Assembly: GCF_009078285.1 (NCBI RefSeq)
Contig: NZ_RQSP01000002.1
Coordinates: 71,733-135,732, forward strand
Direction of reading: 5' to 3'
Origin: Bifidobacterium jacchi
GTDB lineage: Bacteria; Actinomycetota; Actinomycetes; Actinomycetales; Bifidobacteriaceae
Length of the DNA stretch: 64,000 bases
Shown here in pieces: positions 47,366 to 57,202 of this stretch (within the stretch, counting starts at the first letter, position 1; the number at the start of each line of letters is the position of its first letter). Position numbers and translations under genes: made by a program. The notes beneath the pieces were generated by a model. The model was not told where the DNA came from. It ran no database searches and was given only the letters and a program-made list of their open reading frames with translations.

Positions 47366-50300
47366 TCAGAACACCTGCACCGACTGAATATACAGCTGGT
47401 TGTTCGGCAGACTGTCGATCGGCACCCAGATGATGATGTCCTGCGTCTTGGAAACCTTGTCGAACTTGACCTCGGTGGTGCCGCCCTCCTTGAACGTGAA
47501 CTGCGCCACCTCGTCGCCCTTGGTCGGGTCGCCGGTCGTGTTCGTGCGCACATAGGCCTTGCCGCCCGACGTGGTGATCTTGACGACCAGTCGATACGCC
47601 TCCTCGGACCTCGCAAGGCGAATGTAGTAGGCGTAGCCCTGCTGACCGCCCGGATTCGTCTGGAAGCTCTGGCTGGCTATCTGCAGTGGTGTGGTGTTGT
47701 CATGCTTCGGATCGGGCGTCTTTTCGGCGTTCTTGTCGGATTCGGCGGCCTGCTTCTTCGCCGCATCCTCCTTGGCCTGCTGCTCGGCCTGCTGTTCGGC
47801 GACGGAATCCTTGGCGGTGCCGCTGCCGAACGGCACGTTGTTGAGATCCTCGCTCGGCCACTCCTTGTTTTCAGAATTGCCGCCGATGCCGAATCCGGGG
47901 ATTTCGCCGTTGAGACCGCGCACAGCGAGGAATCCGGCGCCGATGATGACCACCAGACCGATCACCACGGCGATGATCTTGGTGGGCATCTTGCCGAACA
48001 GCGGCTCGTTGGCGACGATTTCGTCCTCTTCAAACACCTTGGTGCGGCTTGGCGTGCTGCTGTTCGGTGTGAAGCTGGGCGGAATCGGCTGCGCGGTCTC
48101 CGCATCGAGGATCGGCGGAATGATCTGCGTCTGCTCGGCCTGCGGATGAGGTTGGCTGGCTGAAGCGTTGGCAGCGTTGGTCGCATGGTTCGCATTGGCG
48201 GCTGCACTGACTGCGGCGTTGGTTGCTGGAATCACGCCCGAACCCGCCTGCTGATGGGCGGCGCGGGCATCGGCATTGCCGCCGTTGCCCGCATTGCCGC
48301 CGTTGGAGAATACCGAACGCGCCGACCTCGGCGATGCACCCGTATTCGGTACGCTGCCCGCTCCACTCGCCGCAGCGCCGGCACCGACTGCTCCGGCACC
48401 GACTGCGCCGGCAAAACCGGCGGCTGCGGGCGGGAAACTCGACGGTATTGCGTTCGATCCGCGCACCGACGACACGTCAAGTGCGATCGTTGACGTATTC
48501 GGTCCGGCGATCTGGTGGGAACCGGTGTCGAATGCGGCGAACAGGTCGCCGGTCGACGAATCGGTTTCGTCGAAATAATGCCCGATCTGCGTCTGTTCAA
48601 AGCCCGGATACGGGGAGTAGCCGTTCTTGCCGGCATCCGAGCCGAACTCACCTGAGCCGAGCTTCGCCAAACCGGCATCGGCGACATCACCGGCACCGGT
48701 ATGCGGCTTGATCGCCGCATCAATGCGATTCTTGCCGCCGCGCCACGACTTGAGCGTGCCGCCGGATGCCAGCCCGGACAGCATCTGCGAGCCGGCCAGC
48801 GTCGCCTCCGGATCGATGCCGCGCAAAGCGGCACCGGCAATCCCAGCGCCCGCCGCAGCACCGGCAGCACCGCCGACACCTGCCCCAGCGCGCGAGCCGG
48901 CACCCCCGGCACTCCCGGTACCCCCGGCAAGCGCGGCATCCGCAAGATCGATGTCGTTGAACCCGATCACCGGAACATCAGCGGCCGTGACCACGCTGCT
49001 GGGCACTTCGTGAACATTGTTCGGATCGGTCTGACGCAGCGCGACCGAGGCGATGGAGCATTCCCCGGCGACGCCAGGAAGCGCGATGTCATGCTCATGC
49101 AGTTGGTTCAGCGGCGTCCACGAGCCGAGCAGCGCCGTGAACTCCACCAGCGATGTCATGGGGATGTCCGTGTCGGATTCGTCGCGGCGCAAGCCTAGGC
49201 CACGCTTGCAGATCACGCGCAGATCGGCCGGAACATCATCGAGACGACTCAGATCAAACTTGGTGTCACCGGTCACGGGCTCGCGCGTGATCATCGCATA
49301 CAGCAGGGCGGCCAGCTGGCGAATCGTGATCTCCTCGGGCGACAGCGTCGCAAAATCCTGGCCGCCGCAACGCGCCACGGCCTGAGCCACCACGTCGTCA
49401 AGCATCGGATCAAGCACCGCATCCGCAAGCTGCACGCCGGCGACGCTGATGCGCACCGTATCGGCATTCAGCTCGTCGTGGCGCAGCCCCTCGCCGAACA
49501 GGTGAACCACCGCGTCATGCGTCTCGCCGAGAATGGAGCGCATCGCGTCGAAGCTGAGCGTGCGCCCCGCGGCACCCTTGAAATACTGGGAAAGCGACAG
49601 ACCGGCATCGAGCTGGGTGACCACGATCTCCACGCCTGCCGCGTGCTGGAGCTGCAGAACCTGCGTGAAGCGGGCATCGCGCGACAAGGCCAGCGCGGAT
49701 GCGGTCGAGCTGATCTTCGCCGCAACGCTCACATCCTTGATGATGAACAGCTGGCAGTCGCGCGACAGCACGCGATCGTTCGCCTTCCACGCCTCCAATC
49801 CGGGGGTTGCGCGCAACGGTGACACAAGCGTGTAACGGTTGATGACGGTATCTCCCAGCTGAGGCTTCATGGTTTCGACTCCGTGGTGCTGTGGTTGTGG
49901 CTGAATTGGTTGTGGATTCGGTTGTGCTTGTGGCGCTGTCTGCGGCTTTTGCTGCTGGGGCAGCGGTTGTTGCGGCAGCGGCTGCAGCTGTGATTTCGCC
50001 GCCGACCGCGGCTGCTGCTGCGGAAGCGACGATGGTTGTAGAATCGGCGATTGCGCCGGTTCCGAAGGATGCGATGCGTCTGTCATTCTAACGATGGGCA
50101 TGGCCGAAACCGCCGCCTGCGCCGCCTGTTTCGCGGCCGACTGCGCAGCCGCTTGTGCAGCTTGCGTGGCCGCTTGTGCAGCAGACTGGGGGAGCGACAG
50201 CGCAAGCGAATGTGCGGTGGCGGTCAATCCCAGCGCTTCGGCGCCACGCGAGGCGACGGTACGGCCCAGACGCGCAGCCGATTCCGGTGCGGTCGGCAGC

Positions 50301-52180
50301 AGCGGAAGCTCGGACAGCACCGGAGCGCGTTCCGTCAGCTCCGGCTGCGAACTGATGACTCGCGGCATGGTCCGCTGCGATTGCTCGCCTGGCTCGGATA
50401 CGCTGTCGGCTGCTGCAAGAACGTCGGCTGCGTCTCCCGCATCGGGCGCAGTCTCCACCGGATTGTCGACCGTCTTCTCGCCGCGACCAAGCCGCTGGCG
50501 AACCATACGGATCACCACCATCAGCTCATACGAACGCAACGCCCACAGTACGCCTACGTACACGCCAGCCAGAACGATCGTCAGCAGTATGCAGGCCAGA
50601 ACGGATTGCAGCCATCCCATCATGCCATTGCCGCCATCGGTGAGAATGCCAAGCATGCGGTAGATGATCGGGCGCACGGCCAGACCGACCACCAGCGCCG
50701 CGACGGCAGCCGCCAACGCCTTGCCGCACGACACGGCAAGCCGGCGCAATCCCAGATGTCCATCAAACCGACGACGAATCAGAATCACCAGCATCGGGAA
50801 TCCCACCAGATAGCCGATCGTGCCCGAAGCGCCGAACAGCATCACCCAATCCGTCGGTGACGCGAACCTGATCGCCGCCACCAGAAAACCGACATGTACC
50901 GTGTCATACAGCAGTGTGAACCGGAACGGGTTGCGGCCATCCTCAAAAGCGTAGAACGTGCGCTGAATGACCAGATACGCACTCGCCAGCGGCAGTGAAA
51001 TGCCCTGGGCCATCAGCGGACCGGAGATGAGCACGGCTTCGTGCACGCTGACCGAAGGCAGCAATGCGAGCGTGATCGGCACCGGCATCACCACGAATGC
51101 GACCGAGAAGAAGGTCATGATGACAAACAGATTGCGCAGCGACTGGTTGAGCACTGTGCGCGCACTATCGAGGTCATGGTCGGCGATCGCGGCGGAAATA
51201 CGCGGAAACAGCGCCGTCGCCACCGATACGGCGATCAGCGAATACGGCAGCAGATACAAGGTGAGGGCGTTCTGGTAGGTGGCGTTGCCGGCCACCAGCG
51301 ACTGATCGATGCCGAACGCCGCGAATGCGCGATCCGGAGCGCTGGTGGTGATGCGCGTGGCGATGATGTTCGCCAGCTGATCGATGATCACCAAACCGAT
51401 GCTCCAGCCGGCCACCGATCCCATCGACCGCAATCCGATGCCGCTGATACCAAGCCGAAAACGGTAGCGGATGCCGCAGCGCATAAGCGGCAGAAACAGA
51501 ATCAGCGCCTGAAACGCCACGCCCAGCGTCCACGTGCCGGCGGTCAGCGTGATCTTGTCAGGCGTCCAGAAATCAAGCGGTTGCTCGTTCGCCTTGCCGA
51601 ACAGCAGAATGAACGCGGTGAAGCCGGCGCAGCTGATGATATTCGCGCCCACCGAACTCCACGCGTACATGCCGAAATGGTCCTTGGCGGCCAGAATCTG
51701 GCCGAGCAGCGTGTACAGACCGTAGAAGAACACCTGCGGTATGCACCACAGCGTGAATGCGTTCGTCAACGCGGTCATGTTCGCGTCGCCGTCGACATAC
51801 AGTGTGGTGAGCAGCGGCGTGGCCACGGCCATGAGCAACGTGATGCCCAGCAGCGAGAGAATCACCAGCGTGATCAGCTTGTTGAGCCGATCCTCGGCAT
51901 CATGCTCCTTGAGCGTGCGCACGATCTGCGGCACGAGCACCGCGTTGAAGATGCCGCCGGAAATGAGCGCGAACACCGCCTGCGGAATCATCGCGCCCGC
52001 CTGATAGGCGTTGGCGGCCAGACCCGTGGTGCCAAGAGCCGCCGCGAGCAGAATCGTGCGCACCTGCCCGGTGACGCGCGACGCAGCCGTTCCAGCGGCC
52101 ATGATCAGCGAATTGCGGCCTACTGAAGAGCTGGAAGAACTGGAAGAGCCGGAAGAACCTGAAGAACCTGAAGAACTCAT
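47366..52180 (-). CDS. murJ: MurJ lipid II flippase fused to a pseudokinase and an extracellular domain
   Basis: Flips lipid II across the membrane. 1604 residues from ATG 52180, overlapping the DUF6049 stop (ATGA). After a Ser/Gly N-terminus comes the 14-helix MurJ core (~20-540). A long Ala/Gln/Pro linker follows, then a kinase-like domain (~800-1045, VINRYTLVSPLRATPGLEAW) without an intact catalytic HRD or DFG motif. Next are ~380 residues of Ala/Gly/Asn-rich linker, one membrane helix (IIAVVIGLVVIIGAGFLAV), a Gln/Glu/Lys segment and a ~110-residue beta-rich outer domain. The arrangement matches mycobacterial MviN, whose phosphorylated pseudokinase recruits an FHA protein; that regulation is inferred here. 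Confidence 0.9.
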   Translation of the reverse strand: MSSSGSSGSSGSSSSSSSSVGRNSLIMAAGTAASRVTGQVRTILLAAALGTTGLAANAYQAGAMIPQAVFALISGGIFNAVLVPQIVRTLKEHDAEDRLNKLITLVILSLLGITLLMAVATPLLTTLYVDGDANMTALTNAFTLWCIPQVFFYGLYTLLGQILAAKDHFGMYAWSSVGANIISCAGFTAFILLFGKANEQPLDFWTPDKITLTAGTWTLGVAFQALILFLPLMRCGIRYRFRLGISGIGLRSMGSVAGWSIGLVIIDQLANIIATRITTSAPDRAFAAFGIDQSLVAGNATYQNALTLYLLPYSLIAVSVATALFPRISAAIADHDLDSARTVLNQSLRNLFVIMTFFSVAFVVMPVPITLALLPSVSVHEAVLISGPLMAQGISLPLASAYLVIQRTFYAFEDGRNPFRFTLLYDTVHVGFLVAAIRFASPTDWVMLFGASGTIGYLVGFPMLVILIRRRFDGHLGLRRLAVSCGKALAAAVAALVVGLAVRPIIYRMLGILTDGGNGMMGWLQSVLACILLTIVLAGVYVGVLWALRSYELMVVIRMVRQRLGRGEKTVDNPVETAPDAGDAADVLAAADSVSEPGEQSQRTMPRVISSQPELTERAPVLSELPLLPTAPESAARLGRTVASRGAEALGLTATAHSLALSLPQSAAQAATQAAQAAAQSAAKQAAQAAVSAMPIVRMTDASHPSEPAQSPILQPSSLPQQQPRSAAKSQLQPLPQQPLPQQQKPQTAPQAQPNPQPIQPQPQHHGVETMKPQLGDTVINRYTLVSPLRATPGLEAWKANDRVLSRDCQLFIIKDVSVAAKISSTASALALSRDARFTQVLQLQHAAGVEIVVTQLDAGLSLSQYFKGAAGRTLSFDAMRSILGETHDAVVHLFGEGLRHDELNADTVRISVAGVQLADAVLDPMLDDVVAQAVARCGGQDFATLSPEEITIRQLAALLYAMITREPVTGDTKFDLSRLDDVPADLRVICKRGLGLRRDESDTDIPMTSLVEFTALLGSWTPLNQLHEHDIALPGVAGECSIASVALRQTDPNNVHEVPSSVVTAADVPVIGFNDIDLADAALAGGTGSAGGAGSRAGAGVGGAAGAAAGAGIAGAALRGIDPEATLAGSQMLSGLASGGTLKSWRGGKNRIDAAIKPHTGAGDVADAGLAKLGSGEFGSDAGKNGYSPYPGFEQTQIGHYFDETDSSTGDLFAAFDTGSHQIAGPNTSTIALDVSSVRGSNAIPSSFPPAAAGFAGAVGAGAVGAGAAASGAGSVPNTGASPRSARSVFSNGGNAGNGGNADARAAHQQAGSGVIPATNAAVSAAANANHATNAANASASQPHPQAEQTQIIPPILDAETAQPIPPSFTPNSSTPSRTKVFEEDEIVANEPLFGKMPTKIIAVVIGLVVIIGAGFLAVRGLNGEIPGFGIGGNSENKEWPSEDLNNVPFGSGTAKDSVAEQQAEQQAKEDAAKKQAAESDKNAEKTPDPKHDNTTPLQIASQSFQTNPGGQQGYAYYIRLARSEEAYRLVVKITTSGGKAYVRTNTTGDPTKGDEVAQFTFKEGGTTEVKFDKVSKTQDIIIWVPIDSLPNNQLYIQSVQVF

Positions 52181-54846
52181 TCGTCGGGATCCTTTACGCG
52201 GTGGAACTGCCGCCACAGGCCGAGCGCGCCCAGCGCGATGGCGAACACGATGATGAAATAGCCGCTCATGTCGCTGATCTGCAGTGAGCTGGCAATGGTG
52301 GTGGAGCGGGTCGCGCCGAACGATTCGCCGTCACGATCCAGCAAGGCGAGCGTGGCCGTGGTTCTGCCCGATGTCGTGACGCGAATGTCGAACGTGATCT
52401 GCGTTTCGCCGCCCGGAGGCACGACCGCTTCGTTGATGCGCGACGTGACGATCTCCATCGAATCGGTCTGCGACGACACCTCCACATGCACGGGGAAGGG
52501 GAGCGCGTTGCTGACCGTCACCGGCATCTTCGCGGTTTCGGTGACCACGTTGATTGATTCGGACGGTGTGATCGCCACCGCGCCGAGCAGCTTGTCGCAA
52601 AGCGTGCGCGCGCCGGATTGCATGGTCCGCATGGTCGCCGTCGTGCCGGACAGCGCGTGCATGGCGAAGGTGTGGTGCGCTTCGAACAGCTGGCTCGTCC
52701 ATTGCGAAGCCGCCTGCTTCATTGATTGGTTCGGCGGCGGGTTCTGCGCGTTGCTGTTGGCGCTGTTGGCGTTGTTGCTGGTGCCGTTGGCGTTGTCGCC
52801 GGTGCCGTGGTTTGCGCTGGAATCGCCGCCATCGACCGTCGCATCGGCCAGAATCGACGTGGAGAATCGACGGATGTCCTTCAGGCTGCCGGCAAGCGAA
52901 CTCAGCGTGGAGCGCAGCGTTTCGCGCTGATCGTCGCTCAGCTGCGATTCCTCCGGCACGATCTGCAATGCCGCATTCGCGGTGAGCGACGGCTTTTCGG
53001 CGAGCAGAGTCTTGAGATCGGTGGTGTCGAGCCATGTCGCCTGTTCGATGGCGTTCATCAGAGCCTCGGCGTCGTCCGGCGTGGTGTCCACGTCGAAGCA
53101 GACGAGCAGATTGCGCTGCAGATACGGCTGCTCCATCTGATAGAACGCGCTTTGCGCCATGAAGCGCGCGAGACGCCCGCCCGCGCTGTTCTCGGCGTCG
53201 GCGGTTTTTGCGGTGGCGTTTCCCTGAGCCAGCTGACTCAGCTCGCGCTGCTCGGCGAGCACGGTCACATCGCCGGCATCGGTCGGAACCACGATCTTGC
53301 CGGTGTGCACGGTGGAATCGTCGCTGGTGTCGAAGTCATGCGCGGCGATCACCGTACTGTAGCCCTGCCGCCGCGCCTCGGTGAGTGCGTCCAACGTCCA
53401 ATCCTGCGCTCCCTGCCACGCATACGCGCCGGTTTGCGCGTCCGTGTCGCCGAGTGCGTTGCGATATTCGGTGAGCGCGGAGTCGGACGACCAGTCGTTG
53501 GAGGAGACGCCCGCTTTGACGAACCGTCCGGCCATGTCGCTGGCCGCGTAGGTGGTGATGTCGAAGTTCGCCGGCTGCATGATGCCGCTCACGCGCGGCA
53601 ATGCGGCGGATTGTGCGGCCGACTGCGCGGCGGATTGCTGCTTCGCGTCGTCGGATTGGCTGCTGGTGCCGTTTTGGCTGTTTTGGTCGCTCTGCTGGTT
53701 TGCATCGGATGTGCCGCTGTTGTTGGCGGGGGTGTTGCTGTTGCTGTTGTCGCCGCTGGTACTGGCTGCGCTCAGTGCGCTCAGATAGGTGGGATCGGCG
53801 ATGACCTGCAATGCGCTATGACGGTCGATCAGACGGTCGATGGCGCTGTCCAGCTTGGCATGATCGCCCAGTCCGACCACATCGTCGGGATTGCTGCTGT
53901 TGCCGGAGACCAGTTGGGTGAGGGCGTTCTGATCGACGGTCCACGAATCGCTGGTCAGCGGCATCGCGACGGTGATGTTGAGCGCCGGCGTATTCATCGT
54001 GGTCAGGCCGGCGGACGATCGCGTCAGGAACGTATGGGCGAGGGCGGTGACGGGATTCGCGCCGTCGCCGTTGGGTGCGGCTGCGTTGGGCGCACCAGTG
54101 TTGGGTGCGGCTGCGTTGGGATCAGGGGCCGGATTGCCGGTCGTGCCGTCATTCGTCCCGTCGCCGCCATCGTCGCCGCTGCCGCTGCCACCGTCCGCTA
54201 CGTATTCCAGCAGCAGCGGTTTCGGCCCCCACGTCACGATCGATTTGAGCAGATCGTTCTTCGAGGAGACGCTGATCGTCACGCTCGTGCCGGTTTGCGC
54301 AGGCAGCGCCGAAACCGTGGTCGACCCAAGCTGATTGGGCACGGCAATCGGCACCTCGCCCTGCGCCCACTGCTGAATGTCGGATCGCGACACGAATGCA
54401 TAGTAGATGTTGGTGTACAGGCGAAGCGTGCCGCGCGGCAGCGTCGTCTTGCCATTGTTCGTCACCGTTGCCTTGATGCGGTATCCGGAGGTGTCGCTGA
54501 CCACCGGCGTGGCGCTGTCGATGCTGATGGTGACGGTGCGTTTTGCCGCCGTGTCATCGGAACCGGAGGTTTCGCCGGCCCCGTTGGTTCCGGTGCCGTC
54601 GCTGCCATCGGATTCGTCGGATTCGTCGGCCGAGGCGACCTGCGATCCCAGCATCGACATGATCGGCGATGCCCAACGGCCGACTGCGCCAGTTGGTGCC
54701 ATGCACAGCATAATCGCAATGAGCGAACTGAATAAGGCGAGCAGAAGCGCCCGGATTCGACGCGCCATGCGGAACCGGCGGCCCGAGCCATCGCCGATGG
54801 CGCTGCCGCGGCCGCCGCCGTCGCCTCGTGTTTCGGATGGGTTCAC
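52177..54846 (-). CDS. DUF6049 secreted/membrane protein
   Basis: 889 residues, actinobacterial DUF6049 family (the Rv3909 position). An N-terminal helix (IRALLLALFSSLIAIMLCMA, ~30-50) acts as signal or anchor, a long extracellular region follows, and a C-terminal helix (GYFIIVFAIALGALGLWRQF) ends in a short basic tail. Near the C-terminus a beta-sandwich (INVVTETAKMPVTVSNALPFPVHVEVSSQ) is visible. Two Asn/Ser/Gln-rich stretches (~245-270 and ~365-410) look like linkers. It is encoded between the NUDIX gene and murJ with 4-bp overlap to murJ, so a role in envelope assembly is likely but unproven. The start is GTG 54846. Confidence 0.85.
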   Translation of the reverse strand: MNPSETRGDGGGRGSAIGDGSGRRFRMARRIRALLLALFSSLIAIMLCMAPTGAVGRWASPIMSMLGSQVASADESDESDGSDGTGTNGAGETSGSDDTAAKRTVTISIDSATPVVSDTSGYRIKATVTNNGKTTLPRGTLRLYTNIYYAFVSRSDIQQWAQGEVPIAVPNQLGSTTVSALPAQTGTSVTISVSSKNDLLKSIVTWGPKPLLLEYVADGGSGSGDDGGDGTNDGTTGNPAPDPNAAAPNTGAPNAAAPNGDGANPVTALAHTFLTRSSAGLTTMNTPALNITVAMPLTSDSWTVDQNALTQLVSGNSSNPDDVVGLGDHAKLDSAIDRLIDRHSALQVIADPTYLSALSAASTSGDNSNSNTPANNSGTSDANQQSDQNSQNGTSSQSDDAKQQSAAQSAAQSAALPRVSGIMQPANFDITTYAASDMAGRFVKAGVSSNDWSSDSALTEYRNALGDTDAQTGAYAWQGAQDWTLDALTEARRQGYSTVIAAHDFDTSDDSTVHTGKIVVPTDAGDVTVLAEQRELSQLAQGNATAKTADAENSAGGRLARFMAQSAFYQMEQPYLQRNLLVCFDVDTTPDDAEALMNAIEQATWLDTTDLKTLLAEKPSLTANAALQIVPEESQLSDDQRETLRSTLSSLAGSLKDIRRFSTSILADATVDGGDSSANHGTGDNANGTSNNANSANSNAQNPPPNQSMKQAASQWTSQLFEAHHTFAMHALSGTTATMRTMQSGARTLCDKLLGAVAITPSESINVVTETAKMPVTVSNALPFPVHVEVSSQTDSMEIVTSRINEAVVPPGGETQITFDIRVTTSGRTTATLALLDRDGESFGATRSTTIASSLQISDMSGYFIIVFAIALGALGLWRQFHRVKDPDE

Positions 54847-54847
54847 G

Positions 54848-55528
54848 TCATGCCTGCCTATTCAGTTTCCTCGCATACAACCATGCGATCTTGCGTTCGT
54901 TCGGATAGCTGAGAACGTCGTCCAGATCGTTGAAATCGACCCAGATCGCCTCCTCGGCCTCGTGGTCGGGATCGCCTTCGACGGTCAGCTCGCCGCCGAT
55001 TCGCCGCAAAGCGAAATGATGCACGAGTTTATGGACACGCTGGCTGGTTCCGGTGAACCAATAGTCGATCGTGGCGATCGACTCGACCACCTCGCCGAGA
55101 ATGCCGGTCTCCTCGTGGACCTCGCGAACGGCGGTCTGCTGCGGTGTCTCGCCCTTTTCGATGTGCCCCTTCGGCAGGCACCATTCGAGATGTCCGCTGC
55201 GCGAATGACGTGCGATGATGGCCACTCGCCCATGCTCGTCGAAGATCAGACCACCGGCGGAGTATTCGCGGACCACTGGAAGCTCCTGCGCGTCCAGCGA
55301 AGCGAAGGTGGATGGCGTGTCGGAGGCTCGTCGACGCGGCATCATCGCGGGCGTGGGGGTGCCGGGCGGCAGCGCCTCCTCGGGTTGCTCGGCTGACGGG
55401 ATGACGCCGCGGTTCGCCGGTTGCGGGCCTCCGGTGGAATACATGAGTTCATCGGGCGCCAACGGGTCCAGGGCATGCTTGTTCGACGCATGGAGGAGCA
55501 TGCGTGCAAGGTCCGCTGGCGTAATCAT
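54848..55528 (-). CDS. NUDIX hydrolase (MutT-like)
   Basis: Nucleoside-diphosphate-X hydrolase, 226 residues from ATG 55528. This start is chosen for AAGGTGG upstream; the longer frame would overlap divergent pcnA. The NUDIX box is complete: GHIEKGETPQQTAVREVHEE followed by TG, around residues 125-147. The ~75-residue N-terminal region is Pro/Arg-rich. It is first in the NUDIX-DUF6049-murJ operon, divergent from pcnA, the same order as Rv3908-Rv3910 beside Rv3907c in Mycobacterium. The substrate is unknown. Confidence 0.9.
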   Translation of the reverse strand: MITPADLARMLLHASNKHALDPLAPDELMYSTGGPQPANRGVIPSAEQPEEALPPGTPTPAMMPRRRASDTPSTFASLDAQELPVVREYSAGGLIFDEHGRVAIIARHSRSGHLEWCLPKGHIEKGETPQQTAVREVHEETGILGEVVESIATIDYWFTGTSQRVHKLVHHFALRRIGGELTVEGDPDHEAEEAIWVDFNDLDDVLSYPNERKIAWLYARKLNRQA

Positions 55529-55586
55529 GTATTCCACCTTACTCAACTCTTGTGCAGGTGGGGTAACGGTATGCTGTATTGCATAC

Positions 55587-55619
55587 ATGGAATTAGGTGT
55601 TGTGAAAGGGTATGAGTGA
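55587..55619 (+). CDS. possible 10-residue leader peptide upstream of pcnA
   Basis: ATG 55587 opens a 10-codon frame (MELGVVKGYE) whose TGA overlaps the GTG of pcnA. A TATGCT box lies 11 bases before the ATG. Translation coupling is possible; there is no other evidence. Confidence 0.25.
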   Translation: MELGVVKGYE

Positions 55620-57037
55620 GTTTTGCAGTCTGGCCTGAGGCCATCGAATTGGGGCGGATGTTCGCCGCTGAGGGTTATGAGCTCGCGTTGGTAGGGGGGC
55701 CGGTACGCGATCTGCTCCTTCACCGTCAGTCTCATGATTTGGATTTCTGCTCATCGGCGCGTCCTGAGCAGTTCGAGCCGATTCTTCGCCGATGGGGCCA
55801 CGACGGATTCTGGGACATGGGCCGCAAGTTCGGCACGCTCGGCGCGATGCGTCGTCGGCCGGACGGCACCGAGGTCAAGGTCGAGGTGACCACGTACCGT
55901 TCGGACACCTATGATCCCGATTCACGCAAGCCGGAGGTCAACTACGGCGACAGTCTGGAAGGCGATCTTTCGCGGCGTGACTTCACCGTCAACGCGATGG
56001 CGCTTCGCGTGCCGGATCTTGAGTTCGTGGACCCATTCGGCGGCGCGAACGATCTCGCCAAAGGCGTGTTGCGCACGCCGGTCGATCCTCGCCAGTCCTT
56101 CGACGACGACCCGCTGCGCATGATGCGCGCGGTGCGTTTCGTGGCGCAGCTTGGCTTCAGCATTGCGCCCGAGACCGCCGAGGCGTTGTCCGACATGGTG
56201 GACCGCATCGAGATCGTTTCCGCCGAGCGCGTGCGCGACGAGCTGACCAAGATGCTGCTGTCGGACCGTCCGCGCGCCGGGGTCGAGGCGCTGGTCGAAT
56301 CCGGGCTGGCGCGCATCGTGCTGCCCGAGATTCCGGCGCTTGAGCTGGAGATCGACGAATACCACCGTCATAAGGACGTGTTCGAACATACGATGATCGT
56401 GCTTGATCGGGCGGTCGCATTGGAGACCGGTGACGACGGTCCGGTGCCGCGTCCCGACCTGACGCTGCGTCTGGCCGCGCTCATGCATGATGTCGGCAAG
56501 CCGCGCACGCGCAAGTTCGAGGCGGGCGGCAAGGTGAGCTTCCATCATCATGATGCGGTCGGTGCGAAGATGACGCGCAAGCGGCTCAAGGCGCTGCGAT
56601 TCGATCATCATGTGGTCGAGGATGTCAGCGAACTGGTCAACCTGCATCTGCGGTTCCACGGCTATGTGGACGAGCCGTGGACCGATTCGGCTGTGCGGCG
56701 CTATGTCAAGGATTCCGGGCATCTGTACGAGCGTCTGAACCGTCTGACGCGCGCCGATGCGACCACGCAGAACAAGCGCAAGGCCGCGGTCTTCGCCTCG
56801 GCGATGGACGAGATGGAGCAGCGCGTGCGCGAGCTCAAGGAGAAGGAGGACTTCGACGCGATTCGCCCCGATCTCGACGGCAACGAGATCATGGCGCTGC
56901 TTGGCTTGGAGCCCGGGCCGATGGTCGGCCGCGCGTACCGGCACATGCTCGATTATCGACTTGACAACGGTCCGGTCGATCACGATACCGCCGTCGCCGA
57001 GCTCACCTCCTGGTACGCCGCGCAGCAGGCCGCATAA
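55616..57037 (+). CDS. pcnA: tRNA nucleotidyltransferase / poly(A) polymerase-family protein (CCA-adding)
   Basis: Adds or repairs the 3' CCA of tRNA. 473 residues. The nucleotidyltransferase motif LVGGPVRDLLLHRQSHDLDF carries the catalytic DLD. RRDFTVNAMAL and DPLRMMRAVRFVAQLGF (tRNA-binding head) and an HD-type domain (LMHDVGKPRTRK, ~290-300) follow. The start is fixed: an in-frame TGA immediately precedes GTG 55616. GAAAGGG serves as ribosome-binding site. Divergent from the NUDIX-DUF6049-murJ operon. Confidence 0.94.
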   Translation: MSFAVWPEAIELGRMFAAEGYELALVGGPVRDLLLHRQSHDLDFCSSARPEQFEPILRRWGHDGFWDMGRKFGTLGAMRRRPDGTEVKVEVTTYRSDTYDPDSRKPEVNYGDSLEGDLSRRDFTVNAMALRVPDLEFVDPFGGANDLAKGVLRTPVDPRQSFDDDPLRMMRAVRFVAQLGFSIAPETAEALSDMVDRIEIVSAERVRDELTKMLLSDRPRAGVEALVESGLARIVLPEIPALELEIDEYHRHKDVFEHTMIVLDRAVALETGDDGPVPRPDLTLRLAALMHDVGKPRTRKFEAGGKVSFHHHDAVGAKMTRKRLKALRFDHHVVEDVSELVNLHLRFHGYVDEPWTDSAVRRYVKDSGHLYERLNRLTRADATTQNKRKAAVFASAMDEMEQRVRELKEKEDFDAIRPDLDGNEIMALLGLEPGPMVGRAYRHMLDYRLDNGPVDHDTAVAELTSWYAAQQAA

Positions 57038-57202
57038 GCGGTTGCGGTTGCGGCGCGGGTTGCGGGTTGCGGGTTGCGGGGTGCGCGTGCGGTGCGTGTT
57101 GCGGAGGTGCGCGCATAGGTCAACGCCTTGAGACGTCTGCGCCGGGGCTGTGCATGACCGCACGTAGCGCGCGCATGCATGCGATGGGCGCGTCACTTCG
57201 CG

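Noticed and set aside
46148-48163. 671-codon plus-strand ORF antisense to trxB, nucleoside hydrolase and murJ
   Set aside because: No domain, and it spans the ends of three real genes.
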